64,000 bases of DNA from Flavobacteriaceae bacterium D16 (lineage in GTDB: Bacteria > Bacteroidota > Bacteroidia > Flavobacteriales > Flavobacteriaceae). The translations under genes and the position numbers were made by a program. The stretch lies in contig JAJTJC010000036.1 in NCBI GenBank assembly GCA_021295155.1, positions 992,001 to 1,056,000 of the forward strand, given 5' to 3'. This document shows positions 9,037 through 18,569 of the stretch, one piece after another. Position 1 is the stretch's first letter, and each line of letters starts with the position of its first letter. The notes below the pieces were generated by a model. The model was given only the letters and a program-made list of their open reading frames with translations. It was not told the DNA's origin and did no database searches.

Positions 9037-10518
9037 ATGGACAAACCCGAAATCAATGTGGTTTGGTTAAAGCGGAATCTCAGGCTGCATGATAATGAAG
9101 CCTTGTTCCGGGCAACCCAGGCCAACATCCCATTTCTTATTGTTTACCTCTTCGAACCTTTTCTGATTAATGATACTCATTATGACAGCAGGCACTGGAA
9201 TTTTATAAAAGAGTCCTTGTGCGACTTAAACGAAGCTTTAAAGTCACATGGGAGTAAAGTCCTCACTGTACAGGCTGAGGTTATCCCTTTTTTTAACAGA
9301 TTACAGTCGCATTACCGAATTCAAAATATTTATTCCCATCAGGAAACCGGAATCAGGGTTACCTATGAACGGGACAAAAACTTTAAACGGTATTGTCGGA
9401 ATAACCAGATAAACTGGAAAGAAGTTAACAATAATGGAGTATTTCGCGGTCGTGTTGACCGTAAATCATGGAAGGAAGACTGGGAAACCTATATGAAGCA
9501 GGACCTGGTTTCATTTGCTCCCAGAGAAGGGCAGGTTTTAGGATTGCCCAGCATACAGCTCATTGAAGCCGGATTTACAAATGCTAATCTTAAAACACCT
9601 GGAAATACACCTTTTCAAAAAGGGGGTACGCAGACCGGCAGGCAATATCTGCAATCCTTTTTTGATTCCCGATATGTGCACTACAATACCCATATCTCCA
9701 AACCTGAAGAAGCTCGAAAAAGTTGCAGCAGGCTTTCACCTTACCTGGCCTGGGGTAACCTTTCCGTAAGGGAAGTCTGGCAGGATGCGAAGGCACTTCG
9801 CGCTAATAGTTCCCATAAAAGGGCGCTGGATAGTTTCACATCACGTTTACGCTGGCAGGCCCATTTCATCCAGAAGTTTGAAATGGAAGATACCATGCAA
9901 GAGGAGAGTGTCAATAAGGGTTACGGTTCTCTCAAAAAACCGATATCAGAAGCTTACTTGAAGGCCTGGGAGACTGGTACTACAGGATTTCCGCTGGTAG
10001 ACGCCAGTATGCGCTGTTTAAAAGAAACTGGCTACCTCAATTTTCGAATGAGGGCCATGGTGGTATCATTTGCAACCCACCATCTCTGGCAACCCTGGCA
10101 GGCAATCAGCAAGCACTTGTCGCGCTGCTTTCTCGATTTTGAACCCGGGATTCACTTCCCTCAGCTGCAAATGCAAGCCGGGGAGACAGGAATCAACCAG
10201 ATCCGGATATATAATCCAATTAAGAACTCTTACGAGCATGATCCCGAAGGTGTATTTATTAGGCAATGGGTGCCGGAACTCCGGGAGATACCCGAGGCAT
10301 TTATTCATGAGCCCTACCTGATGACAGAGCTGGATCAGAAGTTTGCGAGTTTTACCCTGGGAGAAGATTATCCCATGCCTATCGTAAACCTGGAGGTAAG
10401 CAGAAAAAAGGCCAGCCAGACGCTTTGGGATTATCGCAAAAGTCAGGCTGTCAAAGAGGAGAACCGCAGAATACTGCGGAAGCATACCCTTAATGATCGA
10501 AAAGTTTTCGATTCCTAG
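9037..10518 (+). CDS. Cryptochrome/photolyase family flavoprotein
   Basis: A 493-residue protein with an N-terminal photolyase alpha/beta domain ([16 protein letters not shown], residues 8-23) and a C-terminal FAD-binding domain. The latter carries [60 protein letters not shown] and [12 protein letters not shown]. Photolyases use blue light and FADH- to split pyrimidine dimers. The sequence in the lesion/FAD region differs somewhat from the classic E. coli type ([18 protein letters not shown]). It is probably a DNA repair enzyme, but a photosensory cryptochrome or a (6-4)-type specificity cannot be excluded. It follows the Lacal_2735 gene by 14 bases. Confidence 0.88.
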   Translation: MDKPEINVVWLKRNLRLHDNEALFRATQANIPFLIVYLFEPFLINDTHYDSRHWNFIKESLCDLNEALKSHGSKVLTVQAEVIPFFNRLQSHYRIQNIYSHQETGIRVTYERDKNFKRYCRNNQINWKEVNNNGVFRGRVDRKSWKEDWETYMKQDLVSFAPREGQVLGLPSIQLIEAGFTNANLKTPGNTPFQKGGTQTGRQYLQSFFDSRYVHYNTHISKPEEARKSCSRLSPYLAWGNLSVREVWQDAKALRANSSHKRALDSFTSRLRWQAHFIQKFEMEDTMQEESVNKGYGSLKKPISEAYLKAWETGTTGFPLVDASMRCLKETGYLNFRMRAMVVSFATHHLWQPWQAISKHLSRCFLDFEPGIHFPQLQMQAGETGINQIRIYNPIKNSYEHDPEGVFIRQWVPELREIPEAFIHEPYLMTELDQKFASFTLGEDYPMPIVNLEVSRKKASQTLWDYRKSQAVKEENRRILRKHTLNDRKVFDS

Positions 10519-10669
10519 GAATTTACGATATACTTTCAATGCTGCAGGGAAAAGCGTTATTTAATTGAATGCTTCATATGAGAGCATTTCCGATGCAGCT
10601 ACCTGGGTAGTTTTAATATAGGGTTGTTACTTGCCTTATAGGGTTTAAGCTCAGCTAATTCAATATAAG

Positions 10670-10700
10670 GGGAGGTCGTTAAAACCTCCCTTTTCTTTTA
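10670..10700 (+). terminator. Rho-independent terminator
   Basis: Stem GGGAGGT (10670-10676) pairs with ACCTCCC (10684-10690) around a 7-base loop, followed by TTTTCTTTTA. It lies between the photolyase gene and the next small gene and would end the photolyase transcript. Confidence 0.75.
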
Positions 10701-10747
10701 TTTGATCCCTGACTGTAACAATTAGCCACTTTTGCCTACCTATAGGT

Positions 10748-10933
10748 ATGAAAAATATCCTTCTTTTAAATGCCATTGTCTGGGCAGCCGTATTGTTAAT
10801 TGCGTCCTGGTTGTTTAAGGACGATCCAAATTACAAGTACTTCTTCGGACTCCTCGTTTTCGCTGCCGGGTTCATGAATAGTTTGATCCACAAGGCCCTA
10901 AAACCCAGGAAAGCAACCAACTGCATTAAATAG
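10748..10933 (+). CDS. Small membrane protein, 61 residues
   Basis: Not recognised as a named family. It has two predicted membrane segments (about residues 3-22 and 30-47) separated by the polar turn FKDDPNYK, and a basic C-terminus (KALKPRKATN). The length and the spacing after a clean terminator fit a stand-alone small membrane protein, a type common in flavobacterial genomes. There is no direct clue to function. The nearest downstream feature is the tRNA-Leu locus. Confidence 0.55.
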   Translation: MKNILLLNAIVWAAVLLIASWLFKDDPNYKYFFGLLVFAAGFMNSLIHKALKPRKATNCIK

Positions 10934-10989
10934 GCAATTAAAGGTGGTTGAAAGGGAGTATCCTCCCTGAATTCCCTCTATAAAACCAC

Positions 10990-11019
10990 TTGAAAAAACA
11001 GAGAAATTACGTAAATTGC
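10990..11019 (+). promoter_or_regulatory. Candidate promoter of tRNA-Leu
   Basis: TTG at 10990-10992 and TAAATTGC at 11012-11019 (partial match to TAnnTTTG), with 22 bases from TTG to TA. This would start transcription near 11026 and leave a leader of about 78 bases before the tRNA. The second element is imperfect. Confidence 0.35.
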
Positions 11020-11103
11020 GCCTCCTTAGGCAGCTTTGGTGGTCCTGACGCGACTTCATCGGTGTCAGGAGGTAGACACGCTTGAATGAAGGAATTGTTT
11101 ACT

Positions 11104-11185
11104 GCAGGTGTGGTGGAATTGGTAGACACGCTAGTATCAGGAACTAGTGCCGCAAGGCTTGAGAGTTCGAGTCTCTCCACCTGTA
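11104..11185 (+). tRNA. tRNA-Leu (anticodon CAG)
   Basis: Acceptor stem GCAGGTG (11104-11110) pairs with CACCTGT (11178-11184), with a G-T end pair. The D arm has GGAATTGGTAGACAC. The anticodon stem CTAGT/ACTAG encloses ATCAGGA, giving anticodon CAG. A long variable arm is present, as expected for class II tRNA-Leu. The T arm is GAGAG-TTCGAGT-CTCTC (11161-11177) and the discriminator base is A. CCA is not encoded. It reads CUG codons. Its 3' end is the start of a tandem repeat. Confidence 0.95.
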
Positions 11186-11430
11186 CGAAGTACAGCCCAT
11201 CCTTGTCGGATGGGCTTCATTTTTTTGAAGCTGAGAGACGAGAAGTCTATCCCGATCGAAGAAGCGGGAAGTCTCTCCACCTGTACGAAGTACAGCCCAT
11301 CCTTGTCGGATGGGCTTCATTTTTTTGAAGCTGAGAGATGAGAAGTTAATGCCGACCATCGCGTCAGGAAGTCCCACTACCTATGCAGAGTAAAAGCCCA
11401 TCCTTTTAGATGCTTTTTTTTTAAAGTTGA
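11171..11430 (+). repeat. Tandem 100-bp repeat of the tRNA-Leu 3' end plus terminator (about 2.6 copies)
   Basis: The segment 11171-11238 (last 15 bases of tRNA-Leu, a spacer, a terminator hairpin and 12 more bases) recurs without change at 11271-11338, exactly 100 bases on. A third, diverged copy begins at 11371, again 100 bases on, and keeps the order: tRNA-tail-like GTCCCACTACCTATG, a shortened hairpin, a T-run, and AAGTTGAGTA in place of AAGCTGAGAG. The parts between (11240-11270 and 11340-11370) are much less alike. The layout recalls the rtT repeats after E. coli tyrT, which also begin with the tRNA 3' end. Confidence 0.9.
11193..11226 (+). terminator. tRNA-Leu terminator (first copy)
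   Basis: Stem GCCCATCC (11195-11202) pairs with GGATGGGC (11208-11215) around TTGTC, followed by TTCATTTTTTT. Identical hairpin 100 bases on at 11293-11326, and a decayed one near 11405-11430. Confidence 0.85.
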
Positions 11431-11575
11431 GTAGCACTATTTTTTTAAAATACAGTAAATCAACAATATATCACCTCAGTATTACACTTGTTGACATACA
11501 ATTCTTACAAGTACACAACTATAATTACTACAAGATTGTTCTAAAACTTAGTTTAGGGGGATTAAGATATTCCCT

Positions 11576-14500
11576 ATGCACAAGCTATTAACCTCATTAA
11601 TTCTCATACTTTTTAGCGCTTTTCTTGCCCAGGCACAACTGAAGGTAGGCGATAACCCGGATGAAATAGACGGCTCTTCCCTATTAGAACTGGAAAGCAG
11701 GAATAAGGTTTTGGTACTTTCCAGGGTCAATTCCGCTTTAATGTTAAAAATAAAGCCATTAGCAGGAGCCTTGATATACAATACTGATGAGTCTTGTATA
11801 TACCAATATGATGGAAAAAATTGGAAAAGCTTGTGTTCAACTACTAATGGTTCCGGGGTTAATCTGAAACAAAACGAAGATGGTTCTATTACTGTTTTTA
11901 ATGCGGATGGATCCACTTTTACTTTTAATGACAATAGTAGCAAGACAGATACAGGTAGTGAAATTGGTCTCCAGGGACCAAAGGGAGATACGGGCCCTGT
12001 AGGACCCGCCGGTCTACAGGGTGAAGCTGGACCAAAAGGAGATACGGGCGCTACCGGCCCTCAGGGTGAAACCGGACCTGCAGGTGCAGACGGAGCTGAT
12101 GGAGCAATCGGACCGCAAGGACCCCAGGGAGAACAAGGAATACAAGGAGAAACCGGTCCACAAGGCCCAATGGGCTTAACAGGACCCGCCGGAGCTGACG
12201 GAGCAATCGGACCACAAGGTGAACAGGGTATACAAGGAGAAACAGGCCCAGAAGGACCTCAAGGCCCACAAGGTGAAGCTGGACCAAAAGGAGATACGGG
12301 CGCTACCGGCCCGCAGGGAATACAAGGAGAAATAGGACCGCAAGGAGAAACCGGATCTAAAGGAGATAAGGGTGATCAAGGTGAAACTGGTTCTCAGGGA
12401 GAACAAGGAATACAAGGAGAAACCGGTCCACAAGGCCCAATGGGCTTAACAGGACCCGCCGGAGCTGACGGAGCAATCGGACCACAAGGTGAACAGGGTA
12501 TACAAGGAGAAACAGGCCCAGAAGGACCTCAAGGCCCACAAGGAGAAACTGGACCAAAAGGAGATAAAGGTGATATGGGCGCTACCGGCCCGCAGGGATT
12601 ACAAGGAGAAATTGGCCCGAAGGGTGATAAGGGAGACCAGGGTGATACGGGTCCTACCGGTTCGCAGGGTGAACAAGGCCCTAAAGGGGATACAGGCCCT
12701 GTAGGACCTGCCGGTCTACAGGGTGAAGCTGGACCAAAAGGAGATAAGGGTGATCAGGGTGAAGCTGGCCCGCAGGGTGAGCAAGGGATACAAGGAGAGG
12801 TAGGCCCAAAAGGGGATACGGGTGCTACCGGTCCTCAGGGGGAAACCGGTCCACAGGGACCAATTGGATTAACCGGACCCTCCGGAGCAGACGGTGTTGA
12901 TGGTGTTGATGGCGCCGATGGGCCACAAGGTCCTGCCGGACCTCAGGGAGAGCAAGGTCTTAAAGGAGATAAGGGTGAAGCTGGCCCACAGGGAGAGCAA
13001 GGATTACAAGGCCTTCAGGGTGAGCAAGGCCCAATCGGACCACAAGGACCAGAGGGAGAGCAAGGAATACAGGGTGAGACCGGCCCTCAAGGAGAGATCG
13101 GTCCACAGGGACCAATCGGACTGACCGGCCCAGCCGGAGCTGATGGTGTTGATGGCGCCGATGGGCCACAAGGTCCTGCCGGACCTCAGGGAGAACAAGG
13201 TCTTAAAGGGGATAAAGGAAATACGGGCCCTGTAGGACCTGCCGGTCTACAGGGTGAAGCTGGACCAAAAGGAGATACGGGCGCTATCGGCCCGCAGGGA
13301 ATACAAGGAGAAACTGGACCAAAAGGAGATAAAGGTGATATGGGCGCTACCGGCCCGCAGGGAGAACAAGGAATACAGGGTGAGACAGGACCTCAGGGAC
13401 CAATCGGACTGACCGGAGAAGAAGGACCTCAAGGTCCACAAGGTGAAACAGGCCCTGTAGGACCTGCCGGTCCACAGGGAATACAAGGTGAAACTGGTTC
13501 TCAGGGAGAACAAGGAATACAAGGAGAAACCGGTCCACAAGGCCCAATAGGCTTAACAGGACCCGCCGGAGCTGACGGAGCAATCGGACCACAAGGTGAA
13601 CAGGGTATACAAGGAGAAACAGGCCCAGAAGGACCTCAAGGCCCACAAGGTGAAACTGGACCAAAAGGAGATAAAGGTGATATGGGCGCTACCGGCCCGC
13701 AGGGAGAACAAGGCCCAATAGGCTTAACAGGACCCGCTGGAGCTGATGGCTCAGACGGTGTTGATGGCGCCGATGGGCCACAAGGTCCTGCCGGACCTCA
13801 GGGACCCCAGGGTGAACAAGGAATACAAGGTGAAACCGGACCCGCCGGACCACAAGGTGAACAAGGAATACAGGGTGAATCTGGACCAAAAGGAGATAAG
13901 GGTGATACGGGCGCTATTGGCCCGCAGGGAGAACAAGGAATACAAGGTGAAACTGGTTCTCAGGGAGAACAAGGCCCCAAAGGAGATAAAGGTGATACTG
14001 GCCCTGTAGGACCTGCCGGTCTACAGGGAATACAAGGAGAAATAGGACCGCAAGGTGAAATTGGTCCAAAAGGAGATATTGGAGAAACTGGTCCTAAAGG
14101 TGAAACCGGTCCACAGGGACCAATTGGATTAACCGGACCCGCCGGAGCAGACGGTGTTGATGGCGTTGATGGCGCCGTAGGGCCACAAGGACCTGCCGGA
14201 CCTCAGGGAGAGCAAGGTCTTAAAGGGGATAAAGGAGATACTGGCCCTGTCGGACCTGCCGGTCTACAGGGTGAAGCTGGACCAAAAGGAGATACGGGCG
14301 CTATCGGCCCGCAGGGAATACAAGGAGAAACTGGACCAAAAGGAGATAAGGGTGATCAAGGTGAAACTGGTTCTCAGGGAGAGCAAGGAATACAAGGTGA
14401 GACAGGACCTCAAGGAGAAACTGGTCCACAAGGTGAGCAAGGCCCAATCGGACCACAAGGAGAAACTGGTCCACAGGGGCCAATAGGATTAACTGGCCCA

Positions 14501-15682
14501 GCCGGAGCTGATGGTGTAGATGGTGTTGATGGTGCCGTTGGTCCTCAGGGACCCCAGGGTGAACAGGGTATACAAGGAGAAACAGGCCCAGAAGGACCTC
14601 AAGGTCTACAGGGTGAATCTGGACCAAAAGGAGATAAAGGTGATACGGGCCCTGAAGGACCTGCCGGTCTACAGGGTGAGCAAGGCCCAAGCGGACCACA
14701 AGGAGAAACCGGATCTAAAGGAGATAAGGGTGATCAAGGTGAAACTGGTTCTCAGGGAGAACAAGGAATACAAGGAGAAACCGGTCCACAGGGACCAATA
14801 GGATTAACCGGACCCGCCGGAGCTGATGGCGCAGACGGTGTTGATGGCGCTGAAGGCCCCGCCGGACCGCAAGGAATTCAAGGAGAGATCGGCCCAAAAG
14901 GGGATACGGGTGCTACCGGTCCTCAGGGATTACAAGGAGAAATTGGCCCGAAGGGTGATAAGGGAGACCAGGGTGATACGGGTCCTACCGGACTCCAAGG
15001 TGAGCAAGGCCCAATCGGACCACAAGGTGAAGCTGGACCAAAAGGAGATACGGGCGCTACCGGCCCGCAGGGGGAAACCGGTCCACAGGGACCAATTGGA
15101 TTAACCGGACCTCAGGGAGAGCAAGGTCTTAAAGGCGATAAAGGAGATAAGGGTGATACTGGCCCTGTCGGACCTGCCGGCCCACAGGGCGAGCAAGGAA
15201 TACCAGGAGAAACTGGTCCACAAGGTCCTCAAGGTGAAATTGGGCCACAAGGCCCACAAGGTGAAAATTTTGGTTCTCAAAATATAGTTCAGGATGATGA
15301 ACCAAGAACCTACGATGTCAATAATCAAAGCCTCAGCTTTATGAATGGTAAAATTGGGATGAATACAACCACTCCAACTTCAACTATGGAAGTTGCCGGA
15401 ACACTGGCACTTCCCATAAGGGTTGTGGTATCTAATGTGACATTGACCGAAAACGATTTTACCATAATAATGAAACAAAAAAACCTCACCATATCACTTC
15501 CTAATGCATCTACCTGTCCGGGGAGGCTTTATATGTTTAAAAATATCAGTAGCGGAAATAATAAAACAAACGTTGAATATATATGTAATAAGGGAATGCT
15601 AATGGATAAATTGTCCAAAAACAAGATCGTTTGGCTCCAAAGTGATGGTCAGGACTGGCAGCAAATTAACATACAGCACTAA
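11576..15682 (+). CDS. Secreted collagen-like protein with uninterrupted Gly-X-Y region
   Basis: A 1368-residue protein. Residues 1-20 are a Sec signal peptide ([14 protein letters not shown]). Residues 21-130 form a globular N-terminal domain like those of flavobacterial surface proteins ([36 protein letters not shown]). Residues 131-1231 are about 367 Gly-X-Y triplets without a break, rich in [18 protein letters not shown] and GAD. Residues 1232-1368 are a C-terminal domain ([23 protein letters not shown], ending [13 protein letters not shown]) of the type seen on repeat or fibre proteins in this phylum. No T9SS C-terminal sorting domain is visible. The next gene starts directly after the stop and carries a T9SS type B domain. 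Likely a cell-surface or exported triple-helical fibre; its role is unknown. Confidence 0.9.
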   Translation: MHKLLTSLILILFSAFLAQAQLKVGDNPDEIDGSSLLELESRNKVLVLSRVNSALMLKIKPLAGALIYNTDESCIYQYDGKNWKSLCSTTNGSGVNLKQNEDGSITVFNADGSTFTFNDNSSKTDTGSEIGLQGPKGDTGPVGPAGLQGEAGPKGDTGATGPQGETGPAGADGADGAIGPQGPQGEQGIQGETGPQGPMGLTGPAGADGAIGPQGEQGIQGETGPEGPQGPQGEAGPKGDTGATGPQGIQGEIGPQGETGSKGDKGDQGETGSQGEQGIQGETGPQGPMGLTGPAGADGAIGPQGEQGIQGETGPEGPQGPQGETGPKGDKGDMGATGPQGLQGEIGPKGDKGDQGDTGPTGSQGEQGPKGDTGPVGPAGLQGEAGPKGDKGDQGEAGPQGEQGIQGEVGPKGDTGATGPQGETGPQGPIGLTGPSGADGVDGVDGADGPQGPAGPQGEQGLKGDKGEAGPQGEQGLQGLQGEQGPIGPQGPEGEQGIQGETGPQGEIGPQGPIGLTGPAGADGVDGADGPQGPAGPQGEQGLKGDKGNTGPVGPAGLQGEAGPKGDTGAIGPQGIQGETGPKGDKGDMGATGPQGEQGIQGETGPQGPIGLTGEEGPQGPQGETGPVGPAGPQGIQGETGSQGEQGIQGETGPQGPIGLTGPAGADGAIGPQGEQGIQGETGPEGPQGPQGETGPKGDKGDMGATGPQGEQGPIGLTGPAGADGSDGVDGADGPQGPAGPQGPQGEQGIQGETGPAGPQGEQGIQGESGPKGDKGDTGAIGPQGEQGIQGETGSQGEQGPKGDKGDTGPVGPAGLQGIQGEIGPQGEIGPKGDIGETGPKGETGPQGPIGLTGPAGADGVDGVDGAVGPQGPAGPQGEQGLKGDKGDTGPVGPAGLQGEAGPKGDTGAIGPQGIQGETGPKGDKGDQGETGSQGEQGIQGETGPQGETGPQGEQGPIGPQGETGPQGPIGLTGPAGADGVDGVDGAVGPQGPQGEQGIQGETGPEGPQGLQGESGPKGDKGDTGPEGPAGLQGEQGPSGPQGETGSKGDKGDQGETGSQGEQGIQGETGPQGPIGLTGPAGADGADGVDGAEGPAGPQGIQGEIGPKGDTGATGPQGLQGEIGPKGDKGDQGDTGPTGLQGEQGPIGPQGEAGPKGDTGATGPQGETGPQGPIGLTGPQGEQGLKGDKGDKGDTGPVGPAGPQGEQGIPGETGPQGPQGEIGPQGPQGENFGSQNIVQDDEPRTYDVNNQSLSFMNGKIGMNTTTPTSTMEVAGTLALPIRVVVSNVTLTENDFTIIMKQKNLTISLPNASTCPGRLYMFKNISSGNNKTNVEYICNKGMLMDKLSKNKIVWLQSDGQDWQQINIQH
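11966..15268 (+). repeat. Gly-X-Y (collagen triple-helix) coding region
   Basis: About 367 consecutive triplets with Gly in every third place. Recurrent modules are [10 protein letters not shown](V/A), [11 protein letters not shown] and [10 protein letters not shown]. Lys-Gly-Asp/Glu pairs are frequent; these are known to stabilise triple helices that lack hydroxyproline. Confidence 0.95.
12125..13650 (+). repeat. Near-identical 149-bp direct repeats inside the collagen-like gene
   Basis: The segment 12125-12273 recurs without change at 12395-12543 (270 bases, 90 codons on) and with one base difference at 13502-13650 (459 codons from the first). Shorter copies occur elsewhere in the gene. 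The spacings are multiples of three, so recombination between copies would keep the frame. Confidence 0.9.
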
Positions 15683-16831
15683 ATGTATAGCCGTTATTTA
15701 TTATTGTTTTTCTTTAGCCTGGGGCAATATGTGGTTTCCCAGCAAGCCATCCATAATTTTGGAAATCTCCAGCTACATCAAAAAGGACAGCTTGGCTTTC
15801 ATTCAGATCTTATTAATGACGGGAGTTTTGAGAATAACCTGGGCCTTATGGGTTTTTACGACCATGAAGAAGGACTGACAATTTCAGGTGCTTTTACCCC
15901 CACATTTCATGATCTTGAGCTGGCCCTTGATAACGATTTACTATTGGACGTGACCATCAGGGTAGACAATAGTCTGAGCTTTATCTACGGTAACATCCAA
16001 ACGCCACGCAAATACAGAAATGTGTATGCAAATTTTTCGGAAGATGCTATATACAGTGGCCTTGTAAATCAATCCAAAATAGATGGATATGCAGCAGTAA
16101 CAGACCAAAAATCATTTCGCTTCCCCGTTGGACAGGGAGCTGTTAGTAAACCCCTTCATATACAATTTGTAGATGGGGTATTCTTGGCAAAGTGCGCTTA
16201 TTTTATGGAGAATCCCGGTAATCCCAAAAGTTTTGCTGAAAGCTTTGATCTCAACAATCGGGATCAGGAGCTAGGTATTGTTTGTCCCCAGGAATTCTGG
16301 AATTTAAAAACTTCAGGCAGAATTCAAATAACACTGGATTGGGATGAACAAACGAATCTCAGTTTTTATACTGAAGATTTGACTGGCATCACCGTGGCGG
16401 GATGGAACATACTTAATAAAGAATGGCAAAATCTTGGGAATGCTAAGATTGAAGGTGATTTAGGGCAAGGCTCAGTTATGTCACATATTTTTAATGCCAA
16501 TGACTATGAAATCTTTACCTATGGCTTTATTAATGACCCGGATAAGGACAAACCTGGAAATTATGCTATTACCCCTAATGGAGACGGTATTAATGATAAT
16601 TTCAGTTTGAAGATCATAGAACAATCTCCAAATAATACATTGCAAATTTACAACAGGGCCGGACTGCTGGTCTATGAAAAGACGAATTATAAAAATGAAT
16701 TCAAGGGTGTTGGGAACAGGAATATTCTTTTTCGCAATAACCTCCTGCCCGAAGGAGTCTATTTCTACTTGTTGGAATTAAAAGACATCAATCGCTCTTA
16801 TCAGGGTTACTTCTACCTGAGTATTGAATAA
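15683..16831 (+). CDS. T9SS type B sorting domain-containing protein
   Basis: A 382-residue protein with a signal peptide (residues 1-20, FFFSLGQYVVSQ) and a C-terminal gliding-motility-type (type B) sorting domain at about 295-382. That domain shows ITPNGDGINDNF, LQIYNRAGLLVYE, FKGVGNR and LPEGVYFYLLEL. Type B domains direct export through the type IX secretion system, usually with surface retention. The middle part (residues 25-290) is beta-rich and not recognised. The ATG follows the stop of the collagen-like gene with no spacer (TAAATG), so translation is probably coupled and the two proteins may work together, for example as fibre and anchor or export partner. That pairing is inference. 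A terminator follows at 16841. Confidence 0.88.
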   Translation: MYSRYLLLFFFSLGQYVVSQQAIHNFGNLQLHQKGQLGFHSDLINDGSFENNLGLMGFYDHEEGLTISGAFTPTFHDLELALDNDLLLDVTIRVDNSLSFIYGNIQTPRKYRNVYANFSEDAIYSGLVNQSKIDGYAAVTDQKSFRFPVGQGAVSKPLHIQFVDGVFLAKCAYFMENPGNPKSFAESFDLNNRDQELGIVCPQEFWNLKTSGRIQITLDWDEQTNLSFYTEDLTGITVAGWNILNKEWQNLGNAKIEGDLGQGSVMSHIFNANDYEIFTYGFINDPDKDKPGNYAITPNGDGINDNFSLKIIEQSPNNTLQIYNRAGLLVYEKTNYKNEFKGVGNRNILFRNNLLPEGVYFYLLELKDINRSYQGYFYLSIE

Positions 16832-16840
16832 CATCCAAAT

Positions 16841-16870
16841 AATGGCTATCTCATATAGCCATTTATTTCT
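16841..16870 (+). terminator. Terminator after the collagen-like/T9SS pair
   Basis: Perfect 9-base stem AATGGCTAT (16841-16849) / ATAGCCATT (16855-16863) with a 5-base loop, followed by TATTTCTT. The T-run is short, but the position right after the gene pair fits. Confidence 0.65.
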
Positions 16871-16993
16871 TAGACGCTCACATTTAACCTGAATTGTAAG
16901 TATCTTATTGGTTACGCCAGTTTCTTGAGGTTGATAATATTACTTACCTTTAGTTTTTACCTTTATAACACTAACTTTTTAATAATCAACAAC

Positions 16994-17566
16994 ATGAAAA
17001 CAAAATTAATTGGAATGATGCTTTTAGCTGTTCTGGCCTTCATTGGCTGCAAGGAACAGGCACCTCAAACTGAAATGGCTGAAAAAGCAAGTGAAGCCCC
17101 GGATTATACTGCTTTTGACAAAAAAGTAGAGATTATCCGTGCATTTTACAAAGCACATGGTGAGGAAAACCTGGAGGCACAAAGTGCTATGCTTTCAGAA
17201 GATCTGAAATGGAGCCCACCTGCCTATAACGGCAATGAATGGCTTGGCAAAGAAGACCTGCTGGCTGCACTGAAAAATTACCACGACGCTTTTGATAATA
17301 TACAGTGGCATGAGGGTATTGTAATGGCAGATTCTACAGTGAACGGCTATTGGTCAGGCTCTGTATTTCCACAGACCACAGCAACAGATGTTCCTGGAGT
17401 AATTCGGGTTTATGGTACCTGGAGTGCTACCCATACCGAAACCGGCAAGGAAATCGGCGTTAAATTCTTTAACCTTACCACTATTAACGATGAAGGAATG
17501 ATTGTTGAATCATCAGATTATTTTGATGTCAACGGACTTGCTGCTCAGATTGCGGCAGACGACTAG
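16994..17566 (+). CDS. Lipoprotein with SnoaL/NTF2-like fold
   Basis: A 190-residue protein with a lipoprotein signal (MKTKLIGMMLLAVLAFIGC, lipobox FIGC). I chose the ATG at 16994 because the frame upstream (to 16925) adds an unlikely hydrophobic stretch and the lipoprotein signal is typical from here. The mature part has a helical start (FDKKVEIIRAFYKAHGEENLEAQSAM), LSEDLKWSPP, then WLGKEDLLAALKNYHDAF and beta segments, the pattern of SnoaL-like/NTF2-fold proteins. Such proteins range from enzymes to small-molecule carriers; no active site can be named. A TTG...TACCTTTA pair near 16926-16953 could be its promoter. A terminator follows at 17587. Confidence 0.7.
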   Translation: MKTKLIGMMLLAVLAFIGCKEQAPQTEMAEKASEAPDYTAFDKKVEIIRAFYKAHGEENLEAQSAMLSEDLKWSPPAYNGNEWLGKEDLLAALKNYHDAFDNIQWHEGIVMADSTVNGYWSGSVFPQTTATDVPGVIRVYGTWSATHTETGKEIGVKFFNLTTINDEGMIVESSDYFDVNGLAAQIAADD

Positions 17567-17586
17567 TCTATTCGTTTTATAAATCA

Positions 17587-17618
17587 AAGGCGGTCCCTAA
17601 CGGTCCGCCTTTTTTTTG
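17587..17618 (+). terminator. Rho-independent terminator
   Basis: AAGGCGG (17587-17593) pairs with CCGCCTT (17605-17611), extended inside by CC/GG after a T-T mismatch, followed by a run of eight T. It ends the SnoaL-like lipoprotein transcript. Confidence 0.85.
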
Positions 17619-17717
17619 CTTTTTATGGTAGGATAGCACAATCTAAACAATGAGGTATCGCATCAAAAACATAAAGAATGAGAAAAGATTTTTTAAATTG
17701 AAGCTCAAACTAAAGCC

Positions 17718-18569
17718 ATGAAAACCAAAATATTTTGTCGCCGATTTATTCCTATTCTGCTTCTGCCTCTGCTTATTACTGGTTTGTGTTTTACATCCTC
17801 ATGCGAGCAAAAAGACAAGGCTACCATAGCTGAAGAAGGATACAAAGCAATAGACAGTGCGTATGTTGAATTCCGGGCCGGGAATAACGAAGCATCCAAA
17901 TCCATTTCCCATCAAGTATTAACCAATGCCCGCGATATCAGTAACGACTCCCTGGCAGGGCGTGCGTTGATGAGTCTTTGCAGAACCGCTTTAAGAGATC
18001 GCGATACGATTGCCCTGCAGGACTACAGCGTACAATTGGCCGATCTAACTGAAAAGACAGGACAGGATGTCTGGATGATGGTCCGGGCCCATATGAATGC
18101 AGAAATGAACCGAATGCAAGGGAACTTGGATGAAGCAGCTGCCTTATATGACGAAAGTATGGCCATAGCAAAATCCATAGGTTCTTTAGGCATGTATGCA
18201 GCTGAACACTTCAATAAATCCTTTATTGCTGTTGAGCAAGGTGAATTTGAGGAGGCAGCAAAATTAATCAAAGGCTATTTTGATATAATGAAAGAACGAA
18301 ATCCGGATAGGGAGGATGCATACGGATTAATTGCCCTTGTAAATTTCCTTTCCAAACAGGACGATCTGCAAGGGGCTGCAACGGTTGCCTACACAGCCCG
18401 TAGGCTTTTTGAACAAGAAAATATCGTCCCGGATCCTGCGGACGAAACCCCAATGGCTGCAGCAGAATTGCGGGTTGAAAAGGAACTTGCTTTAAAGGTG
18501 AGGGATAGTATTCTTGAAAATACGAAAACCCTTAAGGTTTCCAACTTGCTGGAACGATACTTGGATTGA
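17718..18569 (+). CDS. TPR-like lipoprotein of unknown function
   Basis: A 283-residue protein with a basic N-terminus, a hydrophobic core and lipobox TSSC near residue 29, so probably a lipoprotein. The mature part is all-helical with repeated pairs of helices (GYKAIDSAYVEFRAGNNEASKS; AHMNAEMNRMQGNLDEAAALYDES; AEHFNKSFIAVEQGEFEEAAKL). These fit about four tetratricopeptide-like repeats, which usually mediate protein contacts. There is no enzymatic domain. It is flanked by a terminator upstream and 120 bases of apparently non-coding DNA downstream, so it is likely a single-gene unit. Partner unknown. Confidence 0.65.
   Translation: MKTKIFCRRFIPILLLPLLITGLCFTSSCEQKDKATIAEEGYKAIDSAYVEFRAGNNEASKSISHQVLTNARDISNDSLAGRALMSLCRTALRDRDTIALQDYSVQLADLTEKTGQDVWMMVRAHMNAEMNRMQGNLDEAAALYDESMAIAKSIGSLGMYAAEHFNKSFIAVEQGEFEEAAKLIKGYFDIMKERNPDREDAYGLIALVNFLSKQDDLQGAATVAYTARRLFEQENIVPDPADETPMAAAELRVEKELALKVRDSILENTKTLKVSNLLERYLD

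Noticed and set aside
11086-11377. ORFs over the tRNA-Leu and its repeats
   Set aside because: They translate the tRNA and terminator sequence, and their duplication follows from the 100-bp DNA repeat.
11171-11430. CRISPR array or phage attachment site at the tRNA-Leu repeats
   Set aside because: The units are not short repeats with unique spacers, and no integrase or phage gene is near. The array is explained by tandem duplication of the tRNA tail with its terminator.
12051-15328. Many long minus-strand and alternative-frame ORFs within the collagen-like gene
   Set aside because: They arise from the Gly-X-Y base pattern, which rarely gives stops in other frames. They have low-complexity Leu/Val/Ser or Arg/Lys sequences and no start context.
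16925-16993. Longer start for the SnoaL-like lipoprotein
   Set aside because: The added residues destroy the typical lipoprotein signal, which begins at the ATG 16994.
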